A DNA stretch of 32,239 nucleotides from Candidatus Cloacimonadota bacterium (GCA_028695495.1 JAQVIX010000023.1:1-32239); one strand, 5' to 3'; positions 8,274 through 17,338 are shown, counted from the stretch's first letter. Notes: a model not told the origin generated them from the letters alone. Numbers and translations are program-made.

Positions 8274-10462
8274 CTTATCAGCTCCTCATTGATCAGCTTC
8301 AAATCCAGGCGGGCTTGGGTAGCTGCCGGGCTTTTGGGATATTGGCGGATCAGGTTTTGAAACAAATCCTCAAAATGGGGTTCGCCCAGGGCAAAGGCGA
8401 TACGTGCTTCCAAAAGCAAGGAATATACCTGATAATCGTCCATGCGCTTTACATTGGGCTGCAAGGTGTAGCGTGCCTGCAAAATATCCCTATCCACATA
8501 AAGGCGGTAAGCTGTCCACCAGCGAATCATGGAGAGCATCTTGCTTTCGGGGTATTCATTGATAAATACATGTGCCATAAAGCGATATTCCAGCATATTG
8601 CCTTTGCTGATGGCGGTGATGAAATTGCGGTATGCTTCCATCATGGCGGGGTTTTCGTTTAATTCGCTCTCGATGGGACCAGGGGTGAGGTCGTCCCTTA
8701 TGCGGGGCAAGATGCCATAGCGATAGCTCTTGCGCGCTGCGGTGCTTATCGGCGAGCGATTATCCCGGCTGATAGCGCGGTTGCGGTAGGTGCCCGGTCT
8801 ATGGGGCAGGATATCTTCGGGCGGAGGCTGATACTCCTGTTCTATAATCCCTGCCCAATCCACTTCTGGCATTGCAAAATCCATCTCAAATGCCCATACA
8901 TCGCGATTTCGGATGCGGGCGCGGGTAACGCTGCTAATGCGGCTTTGGGGCAGGGTATCTGCCAGGCGGCTTACATAATCCCGCCGCGAGCATACTCCGG
9001 TAATGGCTATTCTATTATCTGCCTGCCTGAGGTTTGATATCCAGCTATCCTTATAGGTATTGAAGCTGCCATTTAGCAGGTTAAATAGCTCTGTCCAGCG
9101 GTTTTTCCCTTCCAGACGGTCAACCACCTCGAAGGTAATTTCCTTGTATTTGAGGATTTCAGAATTGAGCTGTTCGATTACGGCATTTTCGGCTTTGAGG
9201 CGATTGAGGGTAAAGGTAAGGCTGCTCTTTTGCATATCTGCCACCCGCCCTTCGCGCCTTAGTAGCAGGTTTTGCCGGGTGCCAATAAATACCACGATAA
9301 AGATGAGGCTAAGCACGATAAAGCCATGCCATACCACGCGCAATTCCTTTTGGCTGTCCAATATCTTGATGGGCAGGAAGTTGCACTTACAGAAGTATTT
9401 GCTATCCAGATTCAAAGCCTTGTATGCCAAAGCCAATGCCAAAGCATAAGGCGCCAAAGCTTCGCGCTCATAATCCGGATTCTCGGTTTCGCCGGTAATC
9501 AGATTGGGATAGCTGAGGAAGGATACTTCGATGGATGCGCTTTGCGCTGCCATATAATCCACAAGCTGCCGCGTGGCATATTCACCTGCCACTACGATGC
9601 TGGAAGGCTCCTCAATTTGGGCGCTATCCAAAGCCAAAGCGAGCTTGGAATAGATAATATCCGGTTCGGGGTGATCCTGCGTAATATAGATGGGCAGGGT
9701 ATGCGTCCATTTGCCATCGGAAAATACATAAGCTTTGCGGCTTTCTTTGCCCAAATATACAAAAAGGCGAACGCCAGAGCTTTCTACACTATTCAGGTAG
9801 CTATAGAAATTGGTTAAGGCAATATCGATGGCATCTACAAACTGGAAGTAAAGCTTGCTATTGGCGGTTTTGCCATATTTGATGATGGCATCCAGGAGCA
9901 TGTTTGGTCCGGTATGCAGCCAGTGTTGATCGCCTGCTTCCGCTTCCACCACGCAGGATGCCCATTCATCTGCCTTGCGCTGAGCAGTGGTAAGCTTTGC
10001 CTTGCGAAACTTTTTGATATCGCTCTTTTTAGTAGCGCCGTATTCATCCTTCTGGAGGTTATGATCGCATACATTTAGGGCTATTACGCCTTGAGACATC
10101 GGATATTTGGAGAGCATCAGGGTAACGGGGCTGGTTTCCATGCGCGGCTGCACAATCTCTTCCATTTCCCCACTATCATCATCCAAGGTAATGGGGGCAT
10201 CGTAATCCGGCTCGGTTGCGGGTAGATCGTCCAAATCTCCAAAATCCAGGTTGCTTAGCTCCAGATTGTCTTCCGCCATGGGCACATAATCCGCATCCGG
10301 ATCTCCTATCACCACGGCTTCTTCTTTGTACCAATCCTTTTCCAGGGTAAGAAAATCCATGCCCAAAAGGTAGGTATCTGCACCATCTTTCTTGAGGTGC
10401 ACCATTCGGATGCTTTCACCATCCTGGAATATGCCAAATGCCTCTTTGGGATTCTTCTTCAT
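8270..10462 (-). CDS. PilM-PilN fused inner-membrane pilus assembly protein with C-terminal helical region
   Basis: This protein has 730 residues. The N-terminal part (to about 365) is cytoplasmic and PilM/GspL-like. It has a strand/turn pair at about 225-250 (RLFVYLGKESRKAYVFSDG) and a late VVAGEYATRQ segment, but the nucleotide-binding glycines of true PilM are poorly kept. One membrane helix lies at about 375-392, followed by a coiled coil and a PilN-like ferredoxin-fold segment (about 400-510). The last 130 or so residues are helical and TPR-like, which is unusual. In most systems PilM and PilN are separate, so a fusion like GspL would fix their ratio. The start at 10462 has AGGAAAA upstream. 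It sits 24 bp after pilT and overlaps the PilO-like gene by 4 bp. Confidence 0.72.
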   Translation of the reverse strand: MKKNPKEAFGIFQDGESIRMVHLKKDGADTYLLGMDFLTLEKDWYKEEAVVIGDPDADYVPMAEDNLELSNLDFGDLDDLPATEPDYDAPITLDDDSGEMEEIVQPRMETSPVTLMLSKYPMSQGVIALNVCDHNLQKDEYGATKKSDIKKFRKAKLTTAQRKADEWASCVVEAEAGDQHWLHTGPNMLLDAIIKYGKTANSKLYFQFVDAIDIALTNFYSYLNSVESSGVRLFVYLGKESRKAYVFSDGKWTHTLPIYITQDHPEPDIIYSKLALALDSAQIEEPSSIVVAGEYATRQLVDYMAAQSASIEVSFLSYPNLITGETENPDYEREALAPYALALALAYKALNLDSKYFCKCNFLPIKILDSQKELRVVWHGFIVLSLIFIVVFIGTRQNLLLRREGRVADMQKSSLTFTLNRLKAENAVIEQLNSEILKYKEITFEVVDRLEGKNRWTELFNLLNGSFNTYKDSWISNLRQADNRIAITGVCSRRDYVSRLADTLPQSRISSVTRARIRNRDVWAFEMDFAMPEVDWAGIIEQEYQPPPEDILPHRPGTYRNRAISRDNRSPISTAARKSYRYGILPRIRDDLTPGPIESELNENPAMMEAYRNFITAISKGNMLEYRFMAHVFINEYPESKMLSMIRWWTAYRLYVDRDILQARYTLQPNVKRMDDYQVYSLLLEARIAFALGEPHFEDLFQNLIRQYPKSPAATQARLDLKLINEELIR

Positions 10463-10486
10463 CTTCTATTTTTCCTAAATCATTAT

Positions 10487-11698
10487 CTACAGGGTAGTCA
10501 TTAACTGGTGCATACGCTTTTTGTTGTTTGAAAAGTTGATGGCGGTTTGCGGGCTAATCAGTCCTTTCTGATTTAGTGTCTTCAAATCTTGCTCCAGCGT
10601 AACCATGCCCGCTTTGCGTCCTTCGGTCATCATCTGATATATTTCACCGATGTTTTTGTTTCGGATAGCGGCTTTGATGCTGCTATCTACCGAAAGTATC
10701 TCTTTTGCCAATACCAGCTTACCATCCACGGTGGGCACCAGCTTTTGGCTCATACATACGGTAAGCACATCTGCCAGGCGGTTGCGTACCCGCTCTTGCG
10801 AATCTGTGGGGAATTCCGCCACAATGCGGTGAATACTATCGATAGCGGAGGATGTATGCAGAGTAGTAAAGGCTTTGTGTCCGCTATCGGTTATTTCCAA
10901 CACGGTGGCAATGGTTTGGGGATCGCGCATCTCGCCTACCACAATGATATCCGGGTCTTGCCGCAGGGATTCGATGGCGCCATGTTCAAAGCTAAGCACG
11001 TCTGTACCCACTTCGCGATGGCGCACCAAACACTTTTTGGAGTGATGCACGTATTCAATGGGGGAATCTATAGATACAATATGCGCCTGGTTTTGGCGGT
11101 TGTTCATATCGATAATGGCGTTTAAGGTGGTGGATTTGCCGCTGCCGGTGATGCCGGTAATCAGTACCAGCCCCGTTTTTTCATAGCGCAGATTCATGCG
11201 ATTGGCAATAAGCTCGGGAATACCCAGGCTTTCCATATCCATAATGCTGTCGTTTATGCGGCGGAAGTTTGCCCCCAGCGAGTTGCGATCAAAAAAGCAA
11301 GTACCGCGAAATCTGGCTTCGGCGCCGCCAATGGGGAAGGCTACAGGGAAGTCCAAACTCTTTTGCATAAAGAGCCGCTGCCTTTGGGCGGGAGAGAGCC
11401 AGCTAAGCACCAAAGCATTGGTTTCCAGGATGCTATACTGCCCTAAATCTTCCACCGGACTCTTTTTGCCAAAGACGCGCATCCAAATCTTATTGGCGCA
11501 GCCGGGAGCTCCCATATCCACGTCCGAAGCTTCCAATTCCCGAGCTTTGTGCAAGATGTATTTCAGCATATCCTTGCACTCATTTTCCTGCTCGGTATGG
11601 TGCGAGAGCCATTGACCTATTATCTCGCAGCGTTCTACTCCCTGGTAATTGGAGGGTATTTCCAATTCCAGAGTATCGCTAAAGCTAAGGCGTTTCAT
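10487..11698 (-). CDS. pilT: Type IV pilus retraction ATPase, PilT-like
   Basis: This 403-residue hexameric motor powers pilus disassembly at the inner-membrane base. It has Walker A at about 179-187 (GITGSGKSTT), the Asp box, Walker B within DPDIIVVGEMRD, and the His box TLHTSSAID. The segment KKCLVRHREVGTD and the ending with GMVTLEQDL...GLIS match PilT rather than PilB. The N-terminal about 50 residues (LSFSDTLELEIPSNYQG) are an extension not typical of PilT. The start ATG overlaps the TGA of the receiver/CNB gene by 4 bp, so the regulator and motor are probably made together. It could instead be a PilU-like accessory ATPase; no second retraction ATPase is in the window. Confidence 0.9.
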   Translation of the reverse strand: MKRLSFSDTLELEIPSNYQGVERCEIIGQWLSHHTEQENECKDMLKYILHKARELEASDVDMGAPGCANKIWMRVFGKKSPVEDLGQYSILETNALVLSWLSPAQRQRLFMQKSLDFPVAFPIGGAEARFRGTCFFDRNSLGANFRRINDSIMDMESLGIPELIANRMNLRYEKTGLVLITGITGSGKSTTLNAIIDMNNRQNQAHIVSIDSPIEYVHHSKKCLVRHREVGTDVLSFEHGAIESLRQDPDIIVVGEMRDPQTIATVLEITDSGHKAFTTLHTSSAIDSIHRIVAEFPTDSQERVRNRLADVLTVCMSQKLVPTVDGKLVLAKEILSVDSSIKAAIRNKNIGEIYQMMTEGRKAGMVTLEQDLKTLNQKGLISPQTAINFSNNKKRMHQLMTTL

Positions 11699-12570
11699 CG
11701 TTCAAAAACATCCTCTCCCGCATCTTGTTTTCTGCCCAAAAGTGCCAGCCTTACAATGCTGCGTCTCCATTTGATATGCATGCATTGAATAAGGTTTAGC
11801 ATATAACGTTCGGTAAGTCCCTTCTCCTGGAAGGTAAAGTATTCGATTATCTTTTTGCGGGGGAAATGCCGGATGGTGGCATCAGTTTGCGCTTTGAGTG
11901 CAGTAAAAGAAGAGCCGGGATTGATGAAGCTTTCCTCTCCCCAGATATCCCCTTCTTTGAGTACATCCACAATATCCGTATTGTAATACACCCTTATCGT
12001 GCCGCGCTCTACAAAAAGTGTACAACCCTCATCTTTATCCATCGGAATTACGTCGCCTGCCCGGTATTCCCGCAAAGTGCCCGCTGCCTTAAAATGCAGT
12101 ATCTGCTCTGGCGAAAAACCCTTGAGCAGCATCATATCCGGCTTCTTATCCGGCTCGGCAATCTCTTCTTTGGGAATCTCCGCTTTGGGCACAAAGGTTT
12201 CTCTGCCCTGCGCCAAGCCCGCTTCCACTGCCCGCACCAATTCATCCGGCTGAATGGGCTTTGCCAGATACATAAAGGCAGATTGCCGGATACTGCGAAA
12301 ATCCACATCCAGCCCCGAATAACCGGTGGTAACGATAATAACCGCTGAGGGTTGCAATTCTTTGAGCCGGCTGATGAGTTCCAAGCCCCCCATGCGTGGC
12401 ATATAAATATCCACGATGTAAAGGTCAAACTTCTCTCTGGCTATCTTTTCCAGCGCATCCAAGCCGTCCACAGCAGTAGTAACCGAATATCCCATATCTT
12501 GCAAAAAAGCCTGAAAGATATCCCGGATGCTTTGTTCGTCGTCCACTACCAATATTTTCTTACTACTCAT
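11695..12570 (-). CDS. Response regulator: receiver plus cyclic-nucleotide-binding-like domain, no DNA-binding domain
   Basis: This protein has 291 residues. The receiver (about 4-122) is complete: acidic pair D10-D11, phosphoacceptor D54 (IVDIYMP), T82 and K104 (LAKPI). After a linker, a cNMP-binding-like beta roll (about 150-265) shows GDVIPMDKDEG, FVERGTIRVYY and LKEGDIWGEESFI, where GE is the usual phosphate-cassette start. The end is short and basic (KWRRSIVRL) with no helix-turn-helix, so it is not a Crp-type transcription factor. It lies 31 bp after the DHp-only gene and is translationally coupled to pilT. That makes control of the retraction motor or the pilus base by protein contact the simplest inference. 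Which nucleotide, if any, binds cannot be told from sequence. Confidence 0.88.
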   Translation of the reverse strand: MSSKKILVVDDEQSIRDIFQAFLQDMGYSVTTAVDGLDALEKIAREKFDLYIVDIYMPRMGGLELISRLKELQPSAVIIVTTGYSGLDVDFRSIRQSAFMYLAKPIQPDELVRAVEAGLAQGRETFVPKAEIPKEEIAEPDKKPDMMLLKGFSPEQILHFKAAGTLREYRAGDVIPMDKDEGCTLFVERGTIRVYYNTDIVDVLKEGDIWGEESFINPGSSFTALKAQTDATIRHFPRKKIIEYFTFQEKGLTERYMLNLIQCMHIKWRRSIVRLALLGRKQDAGEDVFER

Positions 12571-12601
12571 TCCACATCACCTTATCTATTTATGAGATGA
12601 C

Positions 12602-13045
12602 TCATTTTTCTTTGTAAGCTATCAAAGTGCTTGCCTTTAGCACTCTTACCGCCTGCATTATCTCGCCAATGCGTCCCACCGCTTCCACGATGTCTTCCAC
12701 ATTGGTAAGCAAGTTTTCATCACTTGTTTCCAACGCCAATTTCTTGGCACGCCCCAAAGACATGGTAATTACACACAAAGGCGTATTTACATCATGGTCT
12801 AAACGGGCTATCTTCTTTAAATCCGGAAGCAGCTTCTTAAGCTCTTCCAGTTTGATCAATTCATCTCTACATTCCTGCAATTGATCGCTTAATTTCTGCA
12901 GTTCCACCTTCCTGATGCCCATCAAATGCCTGTAATACAAGAACACAAGAAGACCGATAAAGAGAATCACGATTACCGGCAACCAAAAGCCGGTGCCCAA
13001 ACCCGTGTTGAGCAATATCGTAGCAGATTGAGAGATCAAAGTCAT
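12602..13045 (-). CDS. Small membrane protein with an isolated histidine-kinase dimerisation/phosphoacceptor (DHp) motif
   Basis: This 147-residue protein has one membrane segment at about 20-38 and a coiled coil (about 45-75). An H-box-like stretch, ARLDHDVNTPLCVI, follows with the candidate phosphoacceptor at H84. A second helix (about 105-140) completes a two-helix DHp-type hairpin. The H-D-x-N-x-P-L pattern matches HisKA-family kinases, but there is no ATPase domain: the frame stops at 12602 and the next gene is the receiver/CNB regulator. It cannot phosphorylate itself by the usual mechanism. It may act as a membrane-bound phosphotransfer or docking partner fed by the hybrid kinase. It is 6 bp after the LamG protein gene. 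The assignment rests on one motif plus architecture. Confidence 0.65.
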   Translation of the reverse strand: MTLISQSATILLNTGLGTGFWLPVIVILFIGLLVFLYYRHLMGIRKVELQKLSDQLQECRDELIKLEELKKLLPDLKKIARLDHDVNTPLCVITMSLGRAKKLALETSDENLLTNVEDIVEAVGRIGEIMQAVRVLKASTLIAYKEK

Positions 13046-13051
13046 AGTCCC

Positions 13052-14500
13052 TTAGTCCTTTATATATTTAACCAAAGTAGATTTTAATACCTGATTGTGC
13101 CACAAAAACATTTCCTGAGGGGTAAAAGCTTCATCGTTCATGCCGCTTTGATCGATGATGCCAAAGAGGTGCATGCGGGTTTCCTCATCATCATTTGCTG
13201 CGCTTCCATCTGCCTTGCGCACATCCCTGGCACCCAAGGTCATACCATGTTCGTTTGGATATGCCCTTACGGGGGGTCCGGTTTTCGTGCCTATCAGATT
13301 GCCATCCACATAAGCTTTTAGATATGCGAAATTGCCTACCACTTCGTAGGTGAGGCCATAAGAATTCCAAGGATAATTGAAATGTGCGGTATCGATCCCA
13401 TAGGTGTATCCCAAAAGCCAATTTCCCACGCGCTTCCAAACCGGCACAGTTCGGGTATATTCGATCTCCACCTTCAGAGTATTATATTTACCAGAAATGA
13501 TGGTATCTTGAGTAACCGCAAAGTGCAATTTCCCTTTGGCATTATAGTTTTTTTGGTCTGTAGTTTCAAACCAGATTGCTGCTGAAGGTTGATTTTTGAG
13601 ATTTGCATCCATGGGGTTTGAAGGCACCCACATAAGCGTACCCTGCTTCCCCCGCCGGTCTTTAGTACCGCCTATAAATCCCAAAAGCCCACTGGCAGCA
13701 TCGCGTCCGGCTTTGTCTATCTTGGCAAAAGTAACCAAGGTAAAGGAGTCGTTTGTATCCAAGTCCTTAAAATTCTCTATACCTTCCTGGGTAGCTTGGT
13801 CTTGGTCTTTGCGATTTACTACTATCCGGCTATTATAGCCATTCATCTTGAGATAGCGCTTGCTATAGGGTCCCGTCCAGGATTCAACATCTTCATCTAC
13901 CTTGGTTTGGTCAAAGCCGGTCGGGGTGATAAAAGAAAAACCGTAGTAAGAGCCAGCATAGTGATTTGGCGAGGAATCCGGAAAGTCGTTTTTAAGCCCA
14001 AAAAACTTTCGCAACCACGGGAAGAGCAGCATTTGCTCAAACTCCAGATATACGATATTGGGCGCCATTTTGCCCAGGGTCACCATGGGATAGCTAAATG
14101 CCATCTCCGCTTCGCGCACGGCTTCGATACCCTGCATGCTGCCTTTAATCACGCTTTTTACCTTGTAGTGATGCCCACTAAGCGAATAGCTATAGGTAAG
14201 GCTTTGTATTTCGCAATTGCCTATTTTGGGCTTGGTTTTCCCCACGCCGGTATAGTCTTCCACAAAGCTCATATCCCCACCGCTGGGGTTATTTTGAAAG
14301 AGGGTATCCAAAAGTGCTTGTGAATTTGCTTCGCGCACCGTCTTTCTTAGCACAAAGTCGCTCACGTTTTCCAGCTCTTTATTAAGCTGATTTTTGATCA
14401 AAGTATCTGGCACACCCCCAACGTTTTTCTGAATCGTGGTAAGAACACCGGCAAAGATGGTGGTCATCAGAATTACAAATATCAATAATCCGCGTCCCAT
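13052..14500 (-). CDS. Membrane-anchored pilin-like protein with LamG/concanavalin-like domain
   Basis: This protein has 482 residues. The first 22 or so (GLLIFVILMTTIFAGVL) form a single hydrophobic helix, without a prepilin Gly-cleavage site or Glu5. The segment to about 180 is unfamiliar. The C-terminal part (about 190-475) is beta-rich and ends like a LamG/concanavalin A domain: a YVDGNLIGTKTG hairpin, MTLGARD and LFGIIDQSGMNDEAFTPQEM. LamG folds bind glycans or proteins, so this could be a tip adhesin or minor pilin of the system. It is the third of three consecutive small membrane-start genes after pilB. The exact role is inferred from position and architecture only. Confidence 0.6.
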   Translation of the reverse strand: MGRGLLIFVILMTTIFAGVLTTIQKNVGGVPDTLIKNQLNKELENVSDFVLRKTVREANSQALLDTLFQNNPSGGDMSFVEDYTGVGKTKPKIGNCEIQSLTYSYSLSGHHYKVKSVIKGSMQGIEAVREAEMAFSYPMVTLGKMAPNIVYLEFEQMLLFPWLRKFFGLKNDFPDSSPNHYAGSYYGFSFITPTGFDQTKVDEDVESWTGPYSKRYLKMNGYNSRIVVNRKDQDQATQEGIENFKDLDTNDSFTLVTFAKIDKAGRDAASGLLGFIGGTKDRRGKQGTLMWVPSNPMDANLKNQPSAAIWFETTDQKNYNAKGKLHFAVTQDTIISGKYNTLKVEIEYTRTVPVWKRVGNWLLGYTYGIDTAHFNYPWNSYGLTYEVVGNFAYLKAYVDGNLIGTKTGPPVRAYPNEHGMTLGARDVRKADGSAANDDEETRMHLFGIIDQSGMNDEAFTPQEMFLWHNQVLKSTLVKYIKD

Positions 14501-14512
14501 AATCTTTTCCTC

Positions 14513-15094
14513 TTAGTCCCAGGCTCCTTCCTGGAGATAGCGGTTCATCATGTAGCATTTAAGCTGCAAATTCGAGCGCAAGGGTCGGTCTGGCCGCCAG
14601 GGGCTATCCCGCCGGAAGGTGAGTAATACCTCTGCGCTCATGATATCTTTGAGTACCGTTGTAGCCGCATCTGATTTATTGTAATACTTCAGCTTCATAT
14701 CTTCGATAAAAAGGATGTGCCCCAGGGGATATACTATCCCATCCTGAATCACGTCCAATACCTTGCCCGTTCCGGTAGGGGCGGTATCCAGCCTAATCTC
14801 TATCTGATGCGGTTCCTGATCCAATACATCGGTCTCATAATTCCAAAAAGTTTTGAACTTAATAGCGGTTTGACTCGCAGTTACACATATTTGGTCATCT
14901 TTATTGAAACCAATCCCCGCCATGGAAAATACGTGATTCACATTTTGCGCCACTTCTTCCATGTGCTCTATCATGGAGCTGGTGTAGTAAATACGGCTGG
15001 AGGTCTCCTGCATTTGCAGATTGAAGCTCATGATCATCAAAAGCAAGGTGCCGCCTATGATTACGCTTCCTAATACGTCCAGTAATACACCCAT
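14513..15094 (-). CDS. Pilin-like (minor pilin / pseudopilin-type) membrane protein
   Basis: This 193-residue protein begins with a hydrophobic helix (about 5-25) directly at the start codon, followed by a long amphipathic helix (about 26-60) and a beta-rich end. That is the general shape of GspJ/PilW-type minor pilins. Acidic D6 near the N terminus is the nearest counterpart of pilin Glu5. There is no charged leader or Gly cleavage site. AAGGTGA upstream overlaps the stop of the preceding pilin-like gene (5 bp gap). I do not recognise a precise family. Confidence 0.55.
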   Translation of the reverse strand: MGVLLDVLGSVIIGGTLLLMIMSFNLQMQETSSRIYYTSSMIEHMEEVAQNVNHVFSMAGIGFNKDDQICVTASQTAIKFKTFWNYETDVLDQEPHQIEIRLDTAPTGTGKVLDVIQDGIVYPLGHILFIEDMKLKYYNKSDAATTVLKDIMSAEVLLTFRRDSPWRPDRPLRSNLQLKCYMMNRYLQEGAWD

Positions 15095-15099
15095 TTAGC

Positions 15100-15525
15100 T
15101 CACCTTATAAAAGAGTCTGTAAAGAGCCGGGTCATGCTGTAAGGGCGCTGCAGGTAAGAATGCCCGGTTACGGTAATGGTCATTTTTCGATACATGCTTA
15201 AGCCGCTTTGGTCTGCCAAAATCTCGCCCCACTCGTCACACTTTTTGGTTTCGGCTTTCACCGTAAAAGAGGCGGCTAAATGCGAATAGTTTGTTGTTTT
15301 AGTATAGTTATATTTGGTTACAAGATCGTTGAGCGTATATTGCTGCGAAAATAGCTTGGCATCCGCCTCATCCAAGATGGAATGGCAGATTTGCGACGCC
15401 TGCACCACCATGGTGGCGTTATTCAGATAGTCCGTTTGCGCCCACACTGCCTGATTGTAAGTAAGCGAGAGCGTGGTGAAAAGCACCGTTGCCAAAAGCG
15501 CCAAAACCATTTCCATCATATTCAT
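15100..15525 (-). CDS. Leaderless pilin-like protein
   Basis: This 141-residue protein starts MNMMEMVLALLATVLFTT. It reads like the mature N terminus of a type IV pilin, with Glu at position 5 and a hydrophobic helix after it. The usual short basic leader and Gly before the cleavage site are missing. They cannot have been overlooked: the in-frame codons upstream are ACA and then TAA, the stop of pilB. Both genes share the same frame. The C-terminal region is about 110 residues, with Cys 48 and 94 giving a possible disulfide. Its place right after pilB and before two more membrane-start proteins suggests a structural or priming subunit. Confidence 0.6.
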   Translation of the reverse strand: MNMMEMVLALLATVLFTTLSLTYNQAVWAQTDYLNNATMVVQASQICHSILDEADAKLFSQQYTLNDLVTKYNYTKTTNYSHLAASFTVKAETKKCDEWGEILADQSGLSMYRKMTITVTGHSYLQRPYSMTRLFTDSFIR

Positions 15526-15528
15526 TGT

Positions 15529-17322
15529 TTAATCCTCGGCGGTTACATACAGCACTTCTGCCAAATCTGTAAGTCCTTCGCGCATACGGGCTATTCCGCT
15601 ATCCCGCATGGAGAGCATGCCGTGTTTTTCGGCAATCTTGCGGATGCGCTCTTCATCGATATCGCTTACGGATTGCACTATTTCCTGCTTTATTTCGGGG
15701 TAGAAATACAGGGCTTCTGCCACGTTTGTTCTGCCTTTGTAGCCGTTATGGCATTTGGGGCAGCCCACCGCTTCGTAGATGCTGCCGCTTTCCAGCTCTT
15801 CCTGAGTAAGCCCAAGCTGTTTAGCGGTTTCCCAGTGTTCTTTGGAGATGGGACGGCGGCAATTTACGCAGAGCTTGCGCACCAGGCGTTGGGCAATGAT
15901 GATATTGATGGAATATGCCAAAAGGAAGGTTTCGATGCCCATCTTATACAAACGAGAGATGGCGGAAGGAGCATCGTTTGTATGCAGGGTACTGAAGGTT
16001 AAGTGTCCGGTATTGGCGAGTTTAACGGCGGTTTCGGCGGTTATCTTATCGCGAATCTCACCCACCATTACAATGTCCGGGTCGTGTCGCAAAATGGAGC
16101 GAATCGCCTGATCAAAGCTCATTTTGTGTCCAATTTTGAGCTGCCGCGCGCCATGAATTACATATTCCACCGGGTCTTCGCAGGTAAGCACGTTTACGCC
16201 GGGATGAATTACATGGTGCAGCGCCGCCATCAGGGTGGTGGATTTTCCGCTGCCGGTGGGTCCCGTTACTATTACGATGCCTTTGGAAGTGTTGATGGAT
16301 TTGAGGAATTCCTTTTCTGCTTGCTCCTGAAAGCCCAGTTTGCGGAAGTCTGTAATTACCTTCCGGTCGTCTATTACGCGGATTACCACGCTTTCAAAGC
16401 GGCGCTCGTATTCCTGAGATACTATGGGCAATATCGAGATACGGAAGCGGATAAGGTGTCCATCCACCGATCTTTGGGCAAAGCCGTCCTGTGCGGTATC
16501 GCGTTCAAAGCGGTCAACTCCGGTGGAACGGTCTTTTACCACTGCTGCCAAAGCTTCGGGAGCGGTATTTTCCTGTCGTAGCCAAAGCTGGAGCTTACCA
16601 TCGATGCGCATAAAGAGATCCACTGCGCTTTTGCCATTGGGTATGATGTGGATATCTGAGGCATCTTTGCGCACTGCTTCTATAAGGCAACCTTCAAAGA
16701 GATTTACCAGCAGGCTCTTATTGATTTCATCATCCAGGGCTTGTTCGTCTAATATCTGAGTTTCTTCATCATCTTCAGGCGCATCGGTTACTACCATTCC
16801 CGCTTCTTCCAAAAGCTGGAGGAATTCATTCTTTTGCGGGGCAATTTTGTTGATTAGGTCTTCCACCGTTTTTAGCGGTGCCCAATACACCTCAAGGCGT
16901 TTATATTGCGTATTACTGCTTATTTCCTGAATTACTTTGTTTGTGGGGTCTATGGTGAGTACTTTGAGCACATCGCGCCCCCCTTTTTGGAAGCCAAAGG
17001 GGAGTATCTTGTGAAAAAGCAATTTACGCTTGAAGCTTTCATCGCTGCCGCGGCGCATGCTTTCCAAGATTTGTTTGCTGGCTTCTATCTGCGCTTCGGG
17101 TATTTCTTCGAGGGCTTTTTTATACACCGGAAAGGCATAGTGAATAGAAAGCGCTTCATACACCTTGTCGTGCGGAGCGCCCAGTTCTATCTCAAGAACG
17201 CGTGCCAGGGCACTGGCGGAGTTTCCGCCATATTCTTCCATCTTTTGTTCTGCTTTTTCTACCATCTCCAGCTCAAAGATTTGGTTGTTTACCAAATATT
17301 GAGCGAACTTGTTACTCAGCAT
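15529..17322 (-). CDS. pilB: Type IV pilus extension ATPase, PilB/GspE family
   Basis: This 597-residue cytoplasmic hexameric ATPase drives pilus polymerisation. The N-terminal region (about 1-170) resembles the MshEN/GspE-N module, where c-di-GMP can bind in relatives. The motor core has arginine-rich RFRISILP and ERRFESVVIRV, Walker A GPTGSGKSTT, the Asp box CEDPVEY, Walker B HDPDIVMVGEIRD and the His box TLHTNDAPSAISRL. A zinc-binding loop (CVNC ... CPKCHNGYKGR) marks the PilB/GspE branch and separates it from PilT. It follows pilC by 16 bp. GspE of a secretion system is the alternative, but the pilT in the same operon favours a pilus. Confidence 0.93.
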   Translation of the reverse strand: MLSNKFAQYLVNNQIFELEMVEKAEQKMEEYGGNSASALARVLEIELGAPHDKVYEALSIHYAFPVYKKALEEIPEAQIEASKQILESMRRGSDESFKRKLLFHKILPFGFQKGGRDVLKVLTIDPTNKVIQEISSNTQYKRLEVYWAPLKTVEDLINKIAPQKNEFLQLLEEAGMVVTDAPEDDEETQILDEQALDDEINKSLLVNLFEGCLIEAVRKDASDIHIIPNGKSAVDLFMRIDGKLQLWLRQENTAPEALAAVVKDRSTGVDRFERDTAQDGFAQRSVDGHLIRFRISILPIVSQEYERRFESVVIRVIDDRKVITDFRKLGFQEQAEKEFLKSINTSKGIVIVTGPTGSGKSTTLMAALHHVIHPGVNVLTCEDPVEYVIHGARQLKIGHKMSFDQAIRSILRHDPDIVMVGEIRDKITAETAVKLANTGHLTFSTLHTNDAPSAISRLYKMGIETFLLAYSINIIIAQRLVRKLCVNCRRPISKEHWETAKQLGLTQEELESGSIYEAVGCPKCHNGYKGRTNVAEALYFYPEIKQEIVQSVSDIDEERIRKIAEKHGMLSMRDSGIARMREGLTDLAEVLYVTAED

Positions 17323-17338
17323 TTTTAGTGTCCTTCAC

